From Paludibacter sp. UBA5753 (GTDB lineage: Bacteria > Bacteroidota > Bacteroidia > Bacteroidales > Paludibacteraceae), in contig DIFH01000084.1 in assembly GCA_002427615.1 (NCBI GenBank), positions 1-36,930 on the forward strand: 36,930 nucleotides of DNA. Direction: 5' to 3'. The position numbers and the translations under genes were made by a program. The notes beneath the pieces were generated by a model. That model saw nothing but the letters and a program-made list of their open reading frames with translations, was not told the origin of the DNA and made no database searches. Position 1 is the first letter of the stretch; every line of letters starts with the position of its first letter. Positions 33,950-36,930 of this stretch are shown here, piece by piece.

Positions 33950-34714
33950 TTAAGCCTCTTTTGCTATCAACTCTTTCGCCAAATCTACATAATTTGCAGA
34001 GCCTTTTGATTCAGGATCGTATAACAAAACAGGTTTCCCGTAACTTGGAGCCTCACTTAAACGAACATTCCGAATGATAACCGATTCGAAAACCAGATTC
34101 TGAAAATGTTTCTTCACCTCGGCATAAACCTGATTAGCCAAACGCAGGCGATTATCATACATGGTCAGTAGAAAACCTTCGATTTCGAGGGATGGATTGA
34201 GTTTACTTTTAATAATTTTTATCGTATTCAACAATTTGCTGATTCCTTCCAGGGCAAAATACTCGCATTGCACGGGAATGATAACCGAATCGGAGGCCGT
34301 TAGCGCATTCACGGTAATTAAACCCAATGAAGGAGAACAATCAATCAAAATATAATCGTACGACGATTTCAGCGGTGCAAGTAAATGCCGCATCACATGT
34401 TCACGATTATCCATGTTCAATATTTCGATTTCAGCTCCGACCAAATCGATATGAGAGGGAAGTATAAATAAATTTTCGACTTCAGTGGGATGAATTGCCT
34501 GCATAGATGGGACTCCATCAATCAAACATTCGTATATTGTAAACTGAAGCGTACGAATATCTATACCCAGACCTGAAGATGCATTCGCTTGTGGATCTGC
34601 ATCAACCAATAAAACCTTTTTCCCCAATGTTGCTAAAGATGCAGCTAAATTAATGGCAGTGGTCGTTTTTCCCACGCCTCCTTTTTGATTAGCCAACGAA
34701 ATAATTTTTCCCAT
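33950..34714 (-). CDS. parA: Chromosome-partitioning ATPase ParA (Soj)
   Basis: ATPase that forms the gradient moving ParB-parS complexes. The 254-aa protein carries the deviant Walker A KGGVGKTTTAINLAASL (10-26), the DADPQANASSGLG loop, Walker B LIDCSPSLGLIT and the PVQCEYFALEG segment. The length and short N-terminus match the chromosomal Soj type, without the N-terminal HTH of plasmid ParAs. First gene of its operon, with a consensus promoter 255 bp upstream and a long leader. Confidence 0.97.
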   Translation of the reverse strand: MGKIISLANQKGGVGKTTTAINLAASLATLGKKVLLVDADPQANASSGLGIDIRTLQFTIYECLIDGVPSMQAIHPTEVENLFILPSHIDLVGAEIEILNMDNREHVMRHLLAPLKSSYDYILIDCSPSLGLITVNALTASDSVIIPVQCEYFALEGISKLLNTIKIIKSKLNPSLEIEGFLLTMYDNRLRLANQVYAEVKKHFQNLVFESVIIRNVRLSEAPSYGKPVLLYDPESKGSANYVDLAKELIAKEA

Positions 34715-34968
34715 ATTTTAGAGGATAAAAATAAATTTAAAACCTGACGAAAAATTGTACTTTTAAAATATTTATCAATAAACAGCAAATCAACACAAAC
34801 AAGATTCAAACTCAGCATTGTTTTTTCAGAATAATGTTTAACAACTTATCTTACAGTATATAAATGTCAAACCTGAGCGTTTAATAAATGTTTTCTTTCA
34901 CTGAGTCTTCAACTCTCTGAATGTCATTTAAGTTAACAAAAAAAAACATCTCCTATTTTCCTGAATGG

Positions 34969-34999
34969 CAAAGATAATAAAATAAATCGACGCATTCAA
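34969..34999 (-). promoter_or_regulatory. Consensus promoter reading towards parA
   Basis: Minus strand: TTG, a 20-bp spacer, then TATCTTTG. It fits the Bacteroidota consensus exactly and implies a leader of about 245 nt before parA. Confidence 0.6.
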
Positions 35000-35114
35000 G
35001 CCGGCAAAACCGAGCCCAATCATAAATAAGGTTTTTTAAGGGAATGACTAAAAATGATTGAAACATAAAATACAAATAATAAAAACGGGCAAATCTGTTT
35101 CCCTTTAAATTGAT

Positions 35115-35122
35115 TATCTTTG
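35115..35122 (+). promoter_or_regulatory. Probable -7 box for gldG
   Basis: TATCTTTG, about 107 bp before the gldG ATG; no TTG at 19-21 bp. It also overlaps the TTG-started upstream extension of the gldG frame, arguing against that longer protein. Confidence 0.45.
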
Positions 35123-35229
35123 CAGCCATACCATACCGACATAAGCGAAGATATAATGAGCATTTCATCTATGTGCAATTTTGTATCGGCATAATTTGGT
35201 TGTTTTTAAACATAAATTCAGTTTCAGAG

Positions 35230-36912
35230 ATGAACCTACTCGGAAAATCAAATATTATTCTTCTCACAGTTATTGCATTAGCAGCCGCATTGTCGTTTTT
35301 CTTTTTTTTCAGAATTGATTTAACTTCGGACAAACGTTACAGCATTTCACCGCAAACCAAACAATTAATGAAAAAGGCACAAGCTCCGGTTAAAGTAACC
35401 ATTTATCTTGATGGGGACTTGAATCCGGGTTTCCTGCGCCTGAAAAAATCGACGGAAGACTTACTCGAAGAAATGTCGGTTTACACTCAAAAAGGCATGA
35501 ATATTCAGTTCGTGAATCCATCGATAGCTGAAACGACTGAAGAACGTACCCGAAAATACGCCGAACTTGAATCGCTGGGCATGACTCCCACAGCCATTTA
35601 CGAACGTGACAAAGAAGGAAAAAACATTCAAAAAATCGTGTTTCCCTGGGTGAGGTTAACATGCAACAATAAAGTTGTTTATGTTAATCTACTGAAAAAT
35701 ATTCGGGGAAATTCGGGAGAAGAAAACCTGAACATTTCCATCGAAAACCTGGAATTTGAAATTACCGATGGCTTTCGCAGATTAATCAATACACAGATTT
35801 CAAAAATTGCCTTTATCGAAGGACATGGGGAACTAACCGAAGCCGAAACCTTTGATATAAGCAAGACATTGAGCCGGTATTTTCAGATTGATCGCGGCGT
35901 ATTGGCTTCGGATGCGACCATTCTGAACGAATATAAAGCCATCATTATTGCCAAACCTACTCAACCCTTCAGTGAGTCGGACAAATACATTATAGACCAA
36001 TACATTATGAACGGCGGTCGGGTACTGTGGCTGATCGATGGCGTGCGCATTGCCCGGGAAAACTTATCAACTACCGGTTTGTCGCCGGCTTTGGAGTTGG
36101 ATTTGAATCTGAACGACCAGCTTTTTAAATATGGCGTGCGTATCAATCCCGTTCTTTTACAAGATGTACAATGTGCAACAATTCCGGTCAATATTGCACC
36201 GGCCAATGCCGCTCCGCAATTTGAACCTACTCCCTGGTATTTTGCTCCTTTACTTTTGACCTCATATCAACATCCCATCACCAAAAACATCACTGAAGTT
36301 CGCAGCGAATTTGCATCGTCCATCGAAACAGTAGGCGAAAACCCAAACACAACTGCTTCCCTGCTTTTGGCAACGTCCGACAACACACATATTGTACCAA
36401 CGCCTTCAACCATCGATTTGAGTGAAACCCCCGACCCAAAAGATAAGAATTATTTTAACTTGAGTTATTTACCCGTCGCCGTGCTTATCGAAGGTAAATT
36501 CGAATCGAATTTCACCAACCGGATAATGCCCAAAGAAATAACAAACGCATTTCCCTTCTTGCCCAAAAGCCTGAACACAAAGCAGATTTTCGTAGCCGAT
36601 GGCGATATTATCCGCAACGAGACCAACGGCGTGGCGAGCGACAGTACTACACTGCCTCTCGGCTTCGACCGTTATATGAACCAACAATTCGGCAACCGCG
36701 ATTTTGTGCAAAACGCCGTGCTTTATCTCACCGACGAAGAAGGTTGGTTCGATTTGCGTTCCCGCTCGCTCAAACTCCGGCTGCTCAACAAGAAATTAGT
36801 AAACGACGAACGCCTTACCTGGCAAATTGTGAATGTGGTCGTTCCGGTTCTATTGCTGATTGGGTTTGGTTTTGTTTACCAAATAATCAGGAAACGGAAA
36901 TATACGAAATAA
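35230..36912 (+). CDS. gldG: GldG-family ABC transporter auxiliary protein
   Basis: GldG works with the permease GldF and ATPase GldA in a Bacteroidota ABC complex first linked to gliding but widespread in non-gliders. The 560-aa protein has an N-terminal membrane anchor (about 9-29, ILLTVIALAAALSFFFFF), the family start RIDLTSDKRYSISPQTKQLM, a periplasmic domain with VYVNLLKNIRGNSGEENLN and IAFIEGHGELTEAE, and a C-terminal membrane segment (VVVPVLLLIGFGFVYQI) with a basic tail. A 40-residue upstream extension from a TTG is rejected. gldF, usually directly upstream, is absent here. Confidence 0.9.
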   Translation: MNLLGKSNIILLTVIALAAALSFFFFFRIDLTSDKRYSISPQTKQLMKKAQAPVKVTIYLDGDLNPGFLRLKKSTEDLLEEMSVYTQKGMNIQFVNPSIAETTEERTRKYAELESLGMTPTAIYERDKEGKNIQKIVFPWVRLTCNNKVVYVNLLKNIRGNSGEENLNISIENLEFEITDGFRRLINTQISKIAFIEGHGELTEAETFDISKTLSRYFQIDRGVLASDATILNEYKAIIIAKPTQPFSESDKYIIDQYIMNGGRVLWLIDGVRIARENLSTTGLSPALELDLNLNDQLFKYGVRINPVLLQDVQCATIPVNIAPANAAPQFEPTPWYFAPLLLTSYQHPITKNITEVRSEFASSIETVGENPNTTASLLLATSDNTHIVPTPSTIDLSETPDPKDKNYFNLSYLPVAVLIEGKFESNFTNRIMPKEITNAFPFLPKSLNTKQIFVADGDIIRNETNGVASDSTTLPLGFDRYMNQQFGNRDFVQNAVLYLTDEEGWFDLRSRSLKLRLLNKKLVNDERLTWQIVNVVVPVLLLIGFGFVYQIIRKRKYTK

Positions 36913-36920
36913 AATTAAAA

Positions 36921-36930
36921 ATGATTAACC
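36921..36930 (+). CDS. Possible start of the next gene (cut by the window edge)
   Basis: An ATG 9 bp after the gldG stop, followed by ATT AAC. The close spacing suggests a further gene in the gldG transcript, but only three codons are visible. Confidence 0.3.

Larger units (their letters stand above)
34715..35229. other. Divergent control region parA / gldG
   Basis: 515 bp, very AT-rich, no credible gene. It contains the parA promoter at 34969-34999 and a -7 box for gldG at 35115-35122. Between the parA promoter and parA lie about 250 nt that would be transcribed as a leader; similar GCTCAGGTTTGA and GCTGAGTTTGAA segments on the minus strand occur there, but no known RNA family was recognised. 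Confidence 0.5.

Noticed and set aside
35110..35229. TTG-started extension of gldG, or a gldF remnant
   Set aside because: The start overlaps a -7 box and the 40 residues resemble neither GldG nor GldF; the ATG at 35230 gives the normal anchor.

Overview
The window looks like a chromosomal segment of a Bacteroidota genome, most likely order Bacteroidales. The evidence is the AT-rich sequence, promoters of the Bacteroidota type (TTG, about 20 bp, TAnnTTTG), starts without clear Shine-Dalgarno sequences, and lineage-typical genes: a GldG-family protein, a DUF6089-type barrel, a DUF5683 protein next to ParB, tandem OmpH/Skp chaperones after BamA, and a single-domain MnmD. A fermentative, Paludibacter-like relative would fit, but genus is inference. 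No rRNA, tRNA or CRISPR array was recognised.

Left end (1-5000): methylglyoxal synthase (mgsA, minus) is divergent from a DUF1343/NamZ-type exo-N-acetylmuramidase and a large FAD/Fe-S D-2-hydroxyacid (D-lactate-type) dehydrogenase. Both divergent genes have near-consensus promoters, and a perfect 16-bp LacI/PurR-like palindrome lies at the expected transcription start of the NamZ gene. Methylglyoxal detoxification and MurNAc breakdown can both produce D-lactate, so the three genes may be linked by that metabolite.

5337-10063 (minus): housekeeping genes hisS, waaA/kdtA, rpsO, mnmD and a rubrerythrin. Short Y-rich/R-rich repeats sit between them, and one copy supplies the last codons of waaA.

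10398-20825 (plus): the accessory-looking part and the best candidate for a new system. In order: thiolase, acetoacetyl-CoA-reductase-like SDR, sodium:solute symporter, carboxylate CoA-transferase, two different KAS-III-like proteins with non-canonical active sites, then a lipoprotein, an outer-membrane barrel and an alpha/beta-hydrolase lipoprotein. A strong terminator closes the block. It reads as an envelope-to-cytoplasm route for an ester or short carboxylic/3-oxo acid; the substrate is unknown.

20927-24850: a TPR-like protein of unknown function, a Uup-type ABC-F ATPase carrying an in-frame repeat insertion, and a decayed stretch with a truncated Gfo/Idh/MocA gene and an IS66 tnpB-like remnant.

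24893-30269 (minus): outer-membrane biogenesis: a DUF6089-type barrel, uppS, bamA and two OmpH/Skp chaperones, ending in a symmetrical terminator.

30493-34714 (minus): parA, parB, a DUF5683 protein, an MltD-like lytic transglycosylase and ybeY, behind a consensus promoter with an unusually long leader. Divergent from it is gldG, without a gldF upstream, running almost to the right edge.
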